DNA from: Litoditis marina
Taxonomy: Eukaryota > Nematoda > Chromadorea > Rhabditida > Rhabditidae
DNA: 64,000 nucleotides
Reading direction: 5' to 3'
Assembly: GCA_964036275.1 (NCBI GenBank)
Contig: CAXIWQ010000486.1
Span: 62,001-126,000, forward strand
Shown: positions 39,701 through 53,780 of the stretch, piece by piece
How positions within the stretch are numbered: the first letter of the stretch is position 1
Layout: each line of letters opens with the position of its first letter
Translations under genes and position numbers: made by a program
The notes under the pieces: generated by a model
The model's database searches: none
What the model was told of the DNA's origin: nothing
What the model saw: the letters and a program-made list of their open reading frames with translations, nothing else

Positions 39701-41434
39701 GAAAAAACCTAATACGACTATCTATTCTGTGGCGCACAGCCACAAAATACGAATTAACGCGGTTATCGACTCTTTGCCTTGCAGCTACAGAGAACAGTTC
39801 ATACGGCTATCAAGTCTGTTGCTCCCAGCTACAAAAACCTAATACGACTATATATTCTGTGGCGCACAGCCACAAAAGACGAATTAACGCGGTTATTGAC
39901 TCTTTGCCTCGCAGTTACAGAGAATATTTCATACGGCTATCAAATCTGTTGCTCCCAGCTACAAAAACCTAATACGACAATCTATTCTGTGGCGCACAGC
40001 CACAAAAGACAAATTAACGCGGTTATTGACTCTTTGCCGTGCAGCTACAGGAAAAAAGGTTATACGGCTACCAAGTATGTTGCTCCCAGCTACAAAAACC
40101 TAATACGACTATCTATTCTGTGGCGCACAGCCACAAAATACGAATTGACGCGGTTATCGACTCTTTGCCTTGCAGCTACAGAGAACAGTTCATACGGCTA
40201 TCAAATCTGTTGCTCCCAGCTACAAAAACCTAATACGACAATCTATTCTGTGGCGCACAGCCACAAAATACAAATTATCGCGGTTATCGACTTGTTGGCT
40301 TGCAGCTACAGAGAAAAGTTCATACGGCTATCAAGTCTGTTGCTCCCAGCTACAAAAACCTAATACGACTATATATTCTGTGGCGCACAGCCACAAAAGA
40401 CGAATTAACGCGGTTATTGACTCTTTGCCTCGCAGTTACAGAGAACAGTCCATACGGCTATCAAATATGTTGCTCCCAACTACAAAAACCTAATACGACA
40501 ATCTATTCTGTGGCGCACAGCCACAAAGACGAATTAACGCGGTTATTGACATTTTGACTTGCAGCTACAAAAAAAATCATACGGCTATCAAGTCTGTTGC
40601 TTCCAAATACAAAAACATAATACAACTTTATATTCTGTGGCGCACAGCCACAAAATACGAATTATCGCGGTTATCGACTTGTTGGCTTGCAGCTACAGAG
40701 AAAAGTTCATACGGCTATCAAATCTGTTGCTCCCAGCTACAAAAACCTGATACGACAATCTATTCTGTGGCGCACAGCCACAAAAGACAAATTAACGCGG
40801 TTATTACCTCTTTGCCTTGCAGCTACAGAAAAAAATTCATACGGCTATCAAGTCTGTTGCTCCCAGCTACGAAAACCTAATACGACTCTATATTCTGTGG
40901 CGCACAGCCACAAAAGACAAATTAACGCGGTTATTGACTCTTTGCCGTGCAGCTACAGGAAAAAGGTTATACGGCTATCAAGTATGTTGCTCCCAGCTGA
41001 AAAAACCTAATACGACTATCTATTCTGTGGCGCACAGCCACAAAATACGAATTAACGCGGTTATCGACTCTTTGCCTTGCAGCTACAGAGAACAATTCAT
41101 ACGGCTATCAAGTCTGTTGCTCCCAGCTACAAAAACCTAATACGACTATATATTCTGTGGCGCACAGCCACAAAAGACGAATTAACGCGGTTATTGACTC
41201 TTTGCCTCGCAGTTACAGAGAATATTTCATACGGCTATCAAATCTGTTGCTCCCAGCTACAAAAACCTAATACGACAATCTATTCTGTGGCGCACAGCCA
41301 CAAAAGACAAATTAACGCGGTTATTGACTCTTTGCCGTGCAGCTACAGGAAAAAGGTTATACGGCTACCAAGTATGTTGCTCCCAGCTACAAAAACCTAA
41401 TACGACTATCTATTCTGTGGCGCACAGCCACAAA
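36772..41434 (+). repeat. Domain 4: 18-monomer tandem duplication (2,338 bp)
   Basis: About 36,772-39,096 matches 39,110-41,434 at a constant 2,338-bp offset across all the unit starts I compared. Shared private markers include CAGCTGAAAAAACC, CTTCCAAATACAAAAACATAA, GGTGCACAGCCAC and an extended AGGAAAAAAGG run. The clearest difference is CCCAGTTACAAAAACC near 38,788 against CCCAGCTACAAAAACC in the second copy. Near-identity over this length suggests a recent event or an assembly duplication. Confidence 0.88.
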
Positions 41435-42414
41435 ATACGAATTGACGCGGTTATCGACTCTTTGCCTTGCAGCTACAGAGAACAGTTCATACGGCTATCA
41501 AATCTGTTGCTCCCAGCTACAAAAACCTAATACGACAATCTATTCTGTGGCGCACAGCCACAAAATACAAATTATCGCGGTTATCGACTTGTTGGCTTGC
41601 AGCTACAGAGAAAAGTTCATACGGCTATCAAGTCTGTTGCTCCCAGCTACAAAAACCTAATACGACTATATATTCTGTGGCGCACAGCCACAAAAGACAA
41701 ATTAACGCGGTTATTGACTCTTTGCCTCGCAGTTACAGAGAACAGTTCATACGGCTATCAAATATGTTGCTCCCAGCTACAAAAACCTAATACGACTTTA
41801 TGTTCTGTGGCGCACAGCCACAAAAGACAAATTAACGTGGTTATTGACTCTTTGCCGTGCAGCTACAGGAAAAAGGTTATACGGCTATCAAATATGTTGC
41901 TCCCAGCTACAAAAACCTAATACGACTATCTATTCTGTGGCGCACAGCCACAAAATACGAATTAACGCGGTTATCGACTCTTTGCCTTGCAGCTACAGAG
42001 AACAGTTCATACGGCTATCAAATCTGTTGCTCCCAGCTACAAAAACCTAATACGACAATCTATTCTGTGGCGCACAGCCACAAAATACGAATTATCGCGG
42101 TTATCGACTTGTTGGCTTGCAGCTACAGAGAAAAGTTCATACGGCTATCAAGTCTGTTGCTCCCAGCTACAAAAACCTGATACGACAATCTATTCTGTGG
42201 CGCACAGCCACAAAAGACAAATTAACGCGGTTATTACCTCTTTGCCTTGCAGCTACAGAAAAAAATTCATACGGCTATCAAGTCTGTTGCTCCCAGCTAC
42301 GAAAACCTAATACGACTTTATATTCTGTGGCGCACAGCCACAAAAGACAAATTAACGCGGTTATTGACTCTTTGCCGTGCAGCTACAGGAAAAAGGTTAT
42401 ACGGCTATCAAGTA

Positions 42415-45400
42415 TGTTGCTCCCAGCTAAAAAAACCTAATACGACTATCTATTCTGTGGCGCACAGCCACAAAATACGAATTAACGCGGTTATCGACTC
42501 TTTGCCTTGCAGCTACAGAGAACAGTTCATACGGCTATCAAGTCTGTTGCTCCCAGCTACAAAAACCTAATACGACTATATATTCTGTGGCGCACAGCCA
42601 CAAAAAACGAATTAACGCGGTTATTGACTCTTTGCCTTGCAGTTACAGAGAATATTTCATACGGCTATCAAATCTGTTGCTCCCAGCTACAAAAACCTAA
42701 TACGACAATCTATTCTGTGGCGCACAGCCACAAAATACAAATTATCGCGGTTATCGACTTGTTGGCTTGCAGCTACAGAGAAAAGTTCATACGGCTATCA
42801 AGTCTGTTGCTCCCAGCTACAAAAACCTAATACGACTATATATTCTGTGGCGCACAGCCACAAAAGACAAATTAACGCGGTTATTGACTCTTTGCCTCGC
42901 AGTTACAGAGAACAGTTCATACGGCTATCAAATATGTTGCTCCCAGCTACAAAAACCTAATACGACAATCTATTCTGTGGCGCACAGCCACAAAGACGAA
43001 TTAACGCGGTTATTGACATTTTGACTTGCAGCTACAAAAAAAAAATCATACGGCTATCAAGTCTGTTGCTTCCAAATACAAAAACATAATACAACTTTAT
43101 ATTCTGTGGCGCACAGCCACAAAATACAAATTAACGCGGTTATTGATTCTTTGCCTTGCAGTTACAGAGAACATTTCATACGGCTATCAAATCTGTTGCT
43201 CCCAGCTACAAAAACCTAATACGACTTTATATTCTGTGGCGCACAGCCACAAAAGACAAATTAACGCGGTTATTACCTCTTTGCCTTGCAGCTACAGAAA
43301 AAAAGTTTATACGGCTATCAAGTCTGTTGCTCCCAGCTACAAAAACCTAATACGACTTTATATTCTGTGGCGCACAGCCACAAAAGACAAATTAACGCGG
43401 TTATTGACTCTTTGCCGTGCAGCTACAGAAAAAAGTTTATATGGCTATCAAGTATGTTGCTCCCAGCTAGAAAAACCCAATACAACTATCTATTCTGTGG
43501 CACACAGCCACAAAATACGATATAACGCGGTTATCGACTCTTTGCCTTGCAGCTACAGAAAAACGTTTATACGGCTATCAAATCTGTTGCTCCCAGCTAC
43601 AAAAACCTAATACGACTTTATATCCTATGGCGCACAGCCACAAAAGACAAATTAACGCGGTTATTACCTCTTTGCCTTGCAGCTACAGAAAAAAGTTCAT
43701 ACGGCTATCAAGTCTGTTGCTCCCAGCTACAAAAACCTGATACGACAATCTATTCTGTGGCGCACAGCCACAAAAGACAAATCAACGCGGTTGTTACCTC
43801 TTTGCCTTGCAGCTACAGAAAAAAGTTCATACGGCTATCAAGTCTGTTGCTCCCAGCTACAAAAACCTAATACGACTTTATGTTCTGTGGCGCACAGCCA
43901 CAAAAGACAAATTAACGTGGTTATTGACTCTTTGCCGTGCAGCTACAGGAAAAAGGTTATACGGCTATCAAATATGTTGCTCCCAGCTACAAAAACCTAA
44001 TACGACTATCTATTCTGTGGCGCACAGCCACAAAATACGAATTAACGCGGTTATCGACTCTTTGCCTTGCAGCTACAGAGAACAGTTCATACGGCTATCA
44101 AATCTGTTGCTCCCAGCTACAAAAACCTAATACGACAATCTATTCTGTGGCGCACAGCCACAAAATACGAATTATCGCGGTTATCGACTTGTTGGCTTGC
44201 AGCTACAGAGAAAAGTTCATACGGCTATCAAGTCTGTTGCTCCCAGCTACAAAAACCTGATACGACAATCTATTCTGTGGCGCACAGCCACAAAAGACAA
44301 ATTAACGCGGTTATTACCTCTTTGCCTTGCAGCTACAGAAAAAAATTCATACGGCTATCAAGTCTGTTGCTCCCAGCTACGAAAACCTAATACGACTTTA
44401 TATTCTGTGGCGCACAGCCACAAAAGACAAATTAACGCGGTTATTGACTCTTTGCCGTGCAGCTACAGGAAAAAGGTTATACGGCTATCAAGTATGTTGC
44501 TCCCAGCTAAAAAAACCTAATACGACTATCTATTCTGTGGCGCACAGCCACAAAATACGAATTAACGCGGTTATCGACTCTTTGCCTTGCAGCTACAGAG
44601 AACAGTTCATACGGCTATCAAGTCTGTTGCTCCCAGCTACAAAAACCTAATACGACTATATATTCTGTGGCGCACAGCCACAAAAAACGAATTAACGCGG
44701 TTATTGACTCTTTGCCTTGCAGTTACAGAGAATATTTCATACGGCTATCAAATCTGTTGCTCCCAGCTACAAAAACCTAATACGACAATCTATTCTGTGG
44801 CGCACAGCCACAAAAGACGAATTAACGCGGTTATTGACTCTTTGCCTTGCAGCTACAGAAAAAAAATCATACGGCTATCAAGTCTGTTGCTCCCAGCTAC
44901 GAAAACCTAATACGACTTTATATTCTGTGGCGCACAGCCACAAAACACGAAATATTGCGGTTATCGACTCTTTGCCTTGCAGCTACAGAAAAAAAATCAT
45001 ACGGCTATCAAGTCTGTTGCTCCCAGCTACAAAAACCTGATACGACAATCTATTCTGTGGCGCACAGCCACAAAAGACAAATTAACGCGGTTATTACCTC
45101 TTTGCCTTGCAGCTACAGAAAAAAGTTCATACGGCTATCAAGTCTGTTGCTCCCAGCTACGAAAACCTAATACGACTTTATATTCTGTGGCGCACAGCCA
45201 CAAAATACGAATTAACGCGGTTATCGACTCTTTGCCTTGCAGCTACAGAGAACAGTTCATACGGCTATCAAGTCTGTTGCTCCCAGCTACAAAAACCTAA
45301 TACGACTATATATTCTGTGGCGCACAGCCACAAAATACGAATTAACGCGGTTATCGACTCTTTGCCTTGCAGCTACAGAGAACAGTTCATACGGCTATCA

Positions 45401-48400
45401 AGTCTGTTGCTCCCAGCTAAAAAAACCTAATACGACTATCTATTCTGTGGCGCACAGCCACAAAATACGAATTAACGCGGTTATCGACTCTTTGCCTTGC
45501 AGCTACAGAGAACAGTTCATACGGCTATCAAGTCTGTTGCTCCCAGCTACAAAAACCTAATACGACTATATATTCTGTGGCGCACAGCCACAAAAAACGA
45601 ATTAACGCGGTTATTGACTCTTTGCCTTGCAGTTACAGAGAATATTTCATACGGCTATCAAATCTGTTGCTCCCAGCTACAAAAACCTAATACGACAATC
45701 TATTCTGTGGCGCACAGCCACAAAATACAAATTATCGCGGTTATCGACTTGTTGGCTTGCAGCTACAGAGAAAAGTTCATACGGCTATCAAGTCTGTTGC
45801 TCCCAGCTACAAAAACCTAATACGACTATATATTCTGTGGCGCACAGCCACAAAAGACAAATTAACGCGGTTATTGACTCTTTGCCTCGCAGTTACAGAG
45901 AACAGTTCATACGGCTATCAAATATGTTGCTCCCAGCTACAAAAACCTAATACGACAATCTATTCTGTGGCGCACAGCCACAAAGACGAATTAACGCGGT
46001 TATTGACATTTTGACTTGCAGCTACAAAAAAAAAATCATACGGCTATCAAGTCTGTTGCTTCCAAATACAAAAACATAATACAACTTTATATTCTGTGGC
46101 GCACAGCCACAAAATACAAATTAACGCGGTTATTGATTCTTTGCCTTGCAGTTACAGAGAACATTTCATACGGCTATCAAATCTGTTGCTCCCAGCTACA
46201 AAAACCTAATACGACTTTATATTCTGTGGCGCACAGCCACAAAAGACAAATTAACGCGGTTATTACCTCTTTGCCTTGCAGCTACAGAAAAAAAGTTTAT
46301 ACGGCTATCAAGTCTGTTGCTCCCAGCTACAAAAACCTAATACGACTTTATATTCTGTGGCGCACAGCCACAAAAGACAAATTAACGCGGTTATTGACTC
46401 TTTGCCGTGCAGCTACAGAAAAAAGTTTATATGGCTATCAAGTATGTTGCTCCCAGCTAGAAAAACCCAATACAACTATCTATTCTGTGGCACACAGCCA
46501 CAAAATACGATATAACGCGGTTATCGACTCTTTGCCTTGCAGCTACAGAAAAACGTTTATACGGCTATCAAATCTGTTGCTCCCAGCTACAAAAACCTAA
46601 TACGACTTTATATCCTATGGCGCACAGCCACAAAAGACAAATTAACGCGGTTATTACCTCTTTGCCTTGCAGCTACAGAAAAAAGTTCATACGGCTATCA
46701 AGTCTGTTGCTCCCAGCTACAAAAACCTGATACGACAATCTATTCTGTGGCGCACAGCCACAAAAGACAAATCAACGCGGTTGTTACCTCTTTGCCTTGC
46801 AGCTACAGAAAAAAGTTCATACGGCTATCAAGTCTGTTGCTCCCAGCTACAAAAACCTAATACGACTTTATGTTCTGTGGCGCACAGCCACAAAAGACAA
46901 ATTAACGTGGTTATTGACTCTTTGCCGTGCAGCTACAGGAAAAAGGTTATACGGCTATCAAATATGTTGCTCCCAGCTACAAAAACCTAATACGACTATC
47001 TATTCTGTGGCGCACAGCCACAAAATACGAATTAACGCGGTTATCGACTCTTTGCCTTGCAGCTACAGAGAACAGTTCATACGGCTATCAAATCTGTTGC
47101 TCCCAGCTACAAAAACCTAATACGACAATCTATTCTGTGGCGCACAGCCACAAAATACGAATTATCGCGGTTATCGACTTGTTGGCTTGCAGCTACAGAG
47201 AAAAGTTCATACGGCTATCAAGTCTGTTGCTCCCAGCTACAAAAACCTGATACGACAATCTATTCTGTGGCGCACAGCCACAAAAGACAAATTAACGCGG
47301 TTATTACCTCTTTGCCTTGCAGCTACAGAAAAAAATTCATACGGCTATCAAGTCTGTTGCTCCCAGCTACGAAAACCTAATACGACTTTATATTCTGTGG
47401 CGCACAGCCACAAAAGACAAATTAACGCGGTTATTGACTCTTTGCCGTGCAGCTACAGGAAAAAGGTTATACGGCTATCAAGTATGTTGCTCCCAGCTAA
47501 AAAAACCTAATACGACTATCTATTCTGTGGCGCACAGCCACAAAATACGAATTAACGCGGTTATCGACTCTTTGCCTTGCAGCTACAGAGAACAGTTCAT
47601 ACGGCTATCAAGTCTGTTGCTCCCAGCTACAAAAACCTAATACGACTATATATTCTGTGGCGCACAGCCACAAAAAACGAATTAACGCGGTTATTGACTC
47701 TTTGCCTTGCAGTTACAGAGAATATTTCATACGGCTATCAAATCTGTTGCTCCCAGCTACAAAAACCTAATACGACAATCTATTCTGTGGCGCACAGCCA
47801 CAAAAGACGAATTAACGCGGTTATTGACTCTTTGCCTTGCAGCTACAGAAAAAAAATCATACGGCTATCAAGTCTGTTGCTCCCAGCTACGAAAACCTAA
47901 TACGACTTTATATTCTGTGGCGCACAGCCACAAAACACGAAATATTGCGGTTATCGACTCTTTGCCTTGCAGCTACAGAAAAAAAATCATACGGCTATCA
48001 AGTCTGTTGCTCCCAGCTACAAAAACCTGATACGACAATCTATTCTGTGGCGCACAGCCACAAAAGACAAATTAACGCGGTTATTACCTCTTTGCCTTGC
48101 AGCTACAGAAAAAAGTTCATACGGCTATCAAGTCTGTTGCTCCCAGCTACGAAAACCTAATACGACTTTATATTCTGTGGCGCACAGCCACAAAATACGA
48201 ATTAACGCGGTTATCGACTCTTTGCCTTGCAGCTACAGAGAACAGTTCATACGGCTATCAAGTCTGTTGCTCCCAGCTACAAAAACCTAATACGACTATA
48301 TATTCTGTGGCGCACAGCCACAAAATACGAATTAACGCGGTTATCGACTCTTTGCCTTGCAGCTACAGAGAACAGTTCATACGGCTATCAAGTCTGTTGC

Positions 48401-48409
48401 TCCCAGCTA
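42415..48409 (+). repeat. 23-monomer tandem duplication (2,990 bp), nearly perfect
   Basis: 42,415-45,419 matches 45,405-48,409 at exactly 2,990 bp (23 x 130). Private variants are all repeated: TATCCTATGGCGC near 43,621 and 46,611, GGTTGTTACCTC, TATATGGCTATC near 43,438 and 46,428, and GATATAACGCGG near 43,518 and 46,508. I noticed no mismatch inside the block. It ends on the left at AGTATG against AGTCTG and on the right at CAGCTAA against CAGCTAC. Confidence 0.9.
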
Positions 48410-50565
48410 CGAAAACCTAATACGACTTTATATTCTGTGGCGCACAGCCACAAAACACGAAATATCGCGGTTATCGACTTGTTGGCTTGCAGCTACAGAG
48501 AAAAGTTCATACGGCTATCAAGTCTGTTGCTCCCAGCTACAAAAACCTGATACGACAATCTATTCTGTGGCGCACAGCCACAAAAGACAAATTAACGCGG
48601 TTATTACCTCTTTGCCTTGCAGCTACAGAAAAAAGTTCATACGGCTATCAAGTCTGTTGCTCCCAGCTACGAAAACCTAATACGACTTTATATTCTGTGG
48701 CGCACAGCCACAAAAGACAAATTAACGCGGTTATTGACTCTTTGCCGTGCAGCTACAGGAAAAAGGTTATACGGCTATCAAGTATGTTGCTCCCAGCTAC
48801 AAAAACCTAATACGACTATCTATTCTGTGGCGCACAGCCACAAAATACGAATTGACGCGGTTATCGACTCTTTGCCGTGCAGCTACAGGAAAAAGTTCAT
48901 ACGGCTATCAAGTCTGTTGCTCCCAGCTACAAAAACCTGATACGACAATCTATTCTGTGGCGCACAGCCACAAAAGACAAATTAACGCGGTTATTACCTC
49001 TTTGCCTTGCAGCTACAGAAAAAAATTCATACGGCTATCAAGTCTGTTGCTCCCAGCTACGAAAACCTAATACGACTTTATATTCTGTGGCGCACAGCCA
49101 CAAAAGACAAATTAACGCGGTTATTGACTCTTTGCCGTGCAGCTACAGGAAAAAGGTTATACGGCTATCAAGTATGTTGCTCCCAGCTAAAAAAACCTAA
49201 TACGACTATCTATTCTGTGGCGCACAGCCACAAAATACGAATTAACGCGGTTATCGACTCTTTGCCTTGCAGCTACAGAGAACAGTTCATACGGCTATCA
49301 AGTCTGTTGCTCCCAGCTACAAAAACCTAATACGACTATATATTCTGTGGCGCACAGCCACAAAAAACGAATTAACGCGGTTATTGACTCTTTGCCTTGC
49401 AGTTACAGAGAATATTTCATACGGCTATCAAATATGTTGCTCCCAGCTACAAAAACCTAATACGACAATCTATTCTGTGGCGCACAGCCACAAAAGACGA
49501 ATTAACGCGGTTATTGACTCTTTGCCTTGCAGCTACAGAAAAAAAATCATACGGCTATCAAGTCTGTTGCTCCCAGCTACGAAAACCTAATACGACTTTA
49601 TATTCTGTGGCGCACAGCCACAAAACACGAAATATTGCGGTTATCGACTCTTTGCCTTGCAGCTACAGAAAAAAAATCATACGGCTATCAAGTCTGTTGC
49701 TCCCAGCTACAAAAACCTGATACGACAATCTATTCTGTGGCGCACAGCCACAAAAGACAAATTAACGCGGTTATTACCTCTTTGCCTTGCAGCTACAGAA
49801 AAAAGTTCATACGGCTATCAAGTCTGTTGCTCCCAGCTACGAAAACCTAATACGACTTTATATTCTGTGGCGCACAGCCACAAATACGAATTAACGCGGT
49901 TATCGACTCTTTGCCTTGCAGCTACAGAGAACAGTTCATACGGCTATCAAGTCTGTTGCTCCCAGCTACAAAAACCTAATACGACTATATATTCTGTGGC
50001 GCACAGCCACAAAATACGAATTAACGCGGTTATCGACTCTTTGCCTTGCAGCTACAGAGAACAGTTCATACGGCTATCAAGTCTGTTGCTCCCAGCTACG
50101 AAAACCTAATACGACTTTATATTCTGTGGCGCACAGCCACAAAACACGAAATATCGCGGTTATCGACTTGTTGGCTTGCAGCTACAGAGAAAAGTTCATA
50201 CGGCTATCAAGTCTGTTGCTCCCAGCTACAAAAACCTGATACGACAATCTATTCTGTGGCGCACAGCCACAAAAGACAAATTAACGCGGTTATTACCTCT
50301 TTGCCTTGCAGCTACAGAAAAAAGTTCATACGGCTATCAAGTCTGTTGCTCCCAGCTACGAAAACCTAATACGACTTTATATTCTGTGGCGCACAGCCAC
50401 AAAAGACAAATTAACGCGGTTATTGACTCTTTGCCGTGCAGCTACAGGAAAAAGGTTATACGGCTATCAAGTATGTTGCTCCCAGCTACAAAAACCTAAT
50501 ACGACTATCTATTCTGTGGCGCACAGCCACAAAATACGAATTGACGCGGTTATCGACTCTTTGCC
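47205..50565 (+). repeat. 13-monomer tandem duplication (1,690 bp)
   Basis: About 47,205-48,876 matches about 48,895-50,565, offset 1,690 bp and then 1,689 after one A is lost in CACAAATACG near 49,882. Both include the CGAAATATTGCGG unit and the ATTACCTC units. It overlaps the right copy of the 2,990-bp duplication, so it is the later of the two events. Confidence 0.83.
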
Positions 50566-53500
50566 TTGCAGCTACAGAGAATATTTCATACGGCTATCAA
50601 ATCTGTTGCTCCCAGCTACAAAAACCTAATACGACAATCTATTCTGTGGCGCACAGCCACAAAAAACAAATTATCGCGGTTATCGACTTGTTGGCTTGCA
50701 GCTACAGAGAAAAGTTCATACGGCTATCAAGTCTGTTTCTCCCAGCTACAAAAACCTAATACGACTATATATTCTGTGGCGCACAGCCACAAAAGACGAA
50801 TTAACGCGGTTATTGACTCTTTACCTCGCAGTTACAGAGAACATTTCATACGGCTATCAAATCTGTTGCTCCCAGCTACAAAAACCTAATACGACAATCT
50901 ATTCTGTGGCGCACAGCCACAAAGACGAATTAACGCGGTTATTGACATTTTGACTTGCAGCTACAAAAAAAAAATCATACGGCTATCAAGTCTGTTGCTC
51001 CCAGCTACAAAAACCTAATACGACTATATATTCTGTGGCGCACAGCCACAAAAGACGAATTAACGCGGTTATTGACTCTTTGCCTCGCAGTTACAGAGAA
51101 TATTTTATCAAATCTGTTGCTCCCAGCAACAAAAACCTGATACGACAATCTATTCTGTGGCGCACAGCCACAAAAGACAAATTAACGCGGTTATTACCTC
51201 TTTGCCTTGCAGCTACAGAAAAAAGTTCATACGGCTATCAAGTCTGTTGCTCCCAGCTACGAAAACCTAATACGACTTTATATTCTGTGGCGCACAGCCA
51301 CAAAAGACAAATTAACGCGGTTATTGACTCTTTGCCGTGCAGCTACAGGAAAAAGGTTATACGGCTATCAAGTATGTTGCTCCCAGCTACAAAAACCTAA
51401 TACGACTATCTATTCTGTGGCGCACAGCCACAAAATACGAATTGACGCGGTTATCGACTCTTTGCCTTGCAGATACAGAGAACAGTTCATACGGCTATCA
51501 AGTCTGTTGCTCCCAGCTACGAAAACCTAATACGACTTTATATTCTGTGGCGCACAGCCACAAAAGACAAATTAACGCGGTTATTGACTCTTTGCCGTGC
51601 AGCTACAGGAAAAAGGTTATACGGCTATCAAGTATGTTGCTCCCAGCTACAAAAACCTAATACGACTATCTATTCTGTCGCGCACAGCCACAAAATACGA
51701 ATTGACGCGGTTATCGACTCTTTGCCTTGCAGCTACAGAGAACAGTTCATACGGCTATCAAATCTGTTGCTCCCAGCTACAAAAACCTAATACGACTTTA
51801 TATTCTGTGGCGCACAGCCACAAAATACGAATTAACGCGGTTATCGACTCTTTGCCTTGCAGCTACAGAGAACAGTTCATACGGCTATCAAGTCTGTTGC
51901 TCCCAGCTACAAAAACCTAATACGACTATATATTCTGTGGCGCACAGCCACAAAATACGAATTAACGCGGTTATCGACTCTTTGCCTTGCAGCTACAGAG
52001 AACAGTTCATACGGCTATCAAGTCTGTTGCTCCCAGCTACGAAAACCTAATACGACTTTATATTCTGTGGCGCACAGCCCTCCCAGCTACGAAAACCTAA
52101 TACGACTTTATATTCTGTGGCGCACAGCCACAAAACACGAAATATCGCGGTTATCGACTTGTTGGCTTGCAGCTACAGAGAAAAGTTCATAAGGCTATCA
52201 AGTCTGTTGCTCCCAGCTACAAAAACCTGATACGACAATCTATTCTGTGGCGCACAGCCACAAAAGACAAATTAACGCGGTTATTACCTCTTTGCCTTGC
52301 AGCTACAGAAAAAAGTTCATACGGCTATCAAGTCTGTTGCTCCCAGCTACGAAAACCTAATACGACTTTATATTCTGTGGCGCACAGCCACAAAAGACAA
52401 ATTAACGCGGTTATTGACTCTTTGCCGTGCAGCTACAGGAAAAAGGTTATACGGCTATCAAGTATGTTGCTCCCAGCTACAAAAACCTAATACGACTATC
52501 TATTCTGTGGCGCACAGCCACAAAATACGAATTGACGCGGTTATCGACTCTTTGCCTTGCAGCTACAGAGAATATTTCATACGGCTATCAAATCTGTTGC
52601 TCCCAGCTACAAAAACCTAATACGACAATCTATTCTGTAGCGCACAGCCACAAAAAACAAATTATCGCGGTTATCGACTTGTTGGCTTGCAGCTACAGAG
52701 AAAAGTTCATACGGCTATCAAGTCTGTTTCTCCCAGCTACAAAAACCTAATACGACTATATATTCTGTGGCGCACAGCCACAAAAGACGAATTAACGCGG
52801 TTATTGACTCTTTACCTCGCAGTTACAGAGAACATTTCATACGGCTATCAAATCTGTTGCTCCCAGCTACAAAAACCTAATACGACAATCTATTCTGTGG
52901 CGCACAGCCACAAAGACGAATTAACGCGGTTATTGACATTTTGACTTGCAGCTACAAAAAAAATCATACGGCTATCAAGTCTGTTGCTCCCAGCTACAAA
53001 AACCTAATACGACTATATATTCTGTGGCGCACAGCCACAAAAGACGAATTAACGCGGTTATTGACTCTTTGCCTCGCAGTTACAGAGAATATTTTATCAA
53101 ATCTGTTGCTCCCAGCAACAAAAACCTGATACGACAATCTATTCTGTGGCGCACAGCCACAAAAGACAAATTAACGCGGTTATTACCTCTTTGCCTTGCA
53201 GCTACAGAAAAAAGTTCATACGGCTATCAAGTCTGTTGCTCCCAGCTACGAAAACCTAATACGACTTTATATTCTGTGGCGCACAGCCACAAAAGACAAA
53301 TTAACGCGGTTATTGACTCTTTGCCGTGCAGCTACAGGAAAAAGGTTATACGGCTATCAAGTATGTTGCTCCCAGCTACAAAAACCTAATACGACTATCT
53401 ATTCTGTGGCGCACAGCCACAAAATACGAATTGACGCGGTTATCGACTCTTTGCCTTGCAGCTACAGAGAACAGTTCATACGGCTATCAAGTCTGTTTCT

Positions 53501-53780
53501 CCCAGCTACGAAACTTAATACGACTTTATATTCTGTGGCGCACAGCCACAAAAGACAAATTAACGCGGTTATTGACTCTTTGCCGTGCAGCTACAGGAAA
53601 AAGGTTATACGGCTATCAAGTATGTTGCTCCCAGCTACAAAAACCTAATACGACTATCTATTCTGTGGCGCACAGCCACAAAATACGAATTGACGCGGTT
53701 ATCGACTCTTTGCCTTGCAGCTACAGAGAACAGTTCATACGGCTATCAAATCTGTTGCTCCCAGCTACAAAAACCTAATA
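50089..53780 (+). repeat. Out-of-register tandem duplication (1,991 bp)
   Basis: 50,089 to about 51,790 matches 52,080 to about 53,780, starting at an offset of 1,991 bp. The second copy begins exactly at the aberrant junction, so the copied segment would be 50,089-52,079. Its length is 15 monomers plus 50 bp, less small deletions. This makes it the only large duplication here that is not a whole number of monomers. Later differences include CTGTAGCGCAC near 52,634 and loss of bases in CTACGAAACTTAA near 53,510. Confidence 0.8.
52031..52130 (+). repeat. 50-bp partial unit and aberrant junction
   Basis: TCCCAGCTACGAAAACC occurs at 52,031 and again at 52,081, only 50 bp apart instead of 130. 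The joint lies between 52,079 and 52,080, where CGCACAGCC is followed directly by CTCCCAGC. The left side matches a dyad up to GCC, and the right side matches sub-repeat B from CTCCC. There is no overlap between the two matches, so the joint looks blunt. Confidence 0.88.

Larger units (their letters stand above)
41435..50565 (+). repeat. Domain 5: 23- and 13-monomer duplications
   Basis: Regular GAACAGTTC, ATTACCTC and CTACGAAAACC units dominate. A block at about 41,775-42,720 reappears 2,080 bp downstream at about 43,855-44,800 and, through the 2,990-bp duplication, again near 46,845. Unlike domain 3, dyad damage is rare here. No non-satellite sequence is present. Confidence 0.82.
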
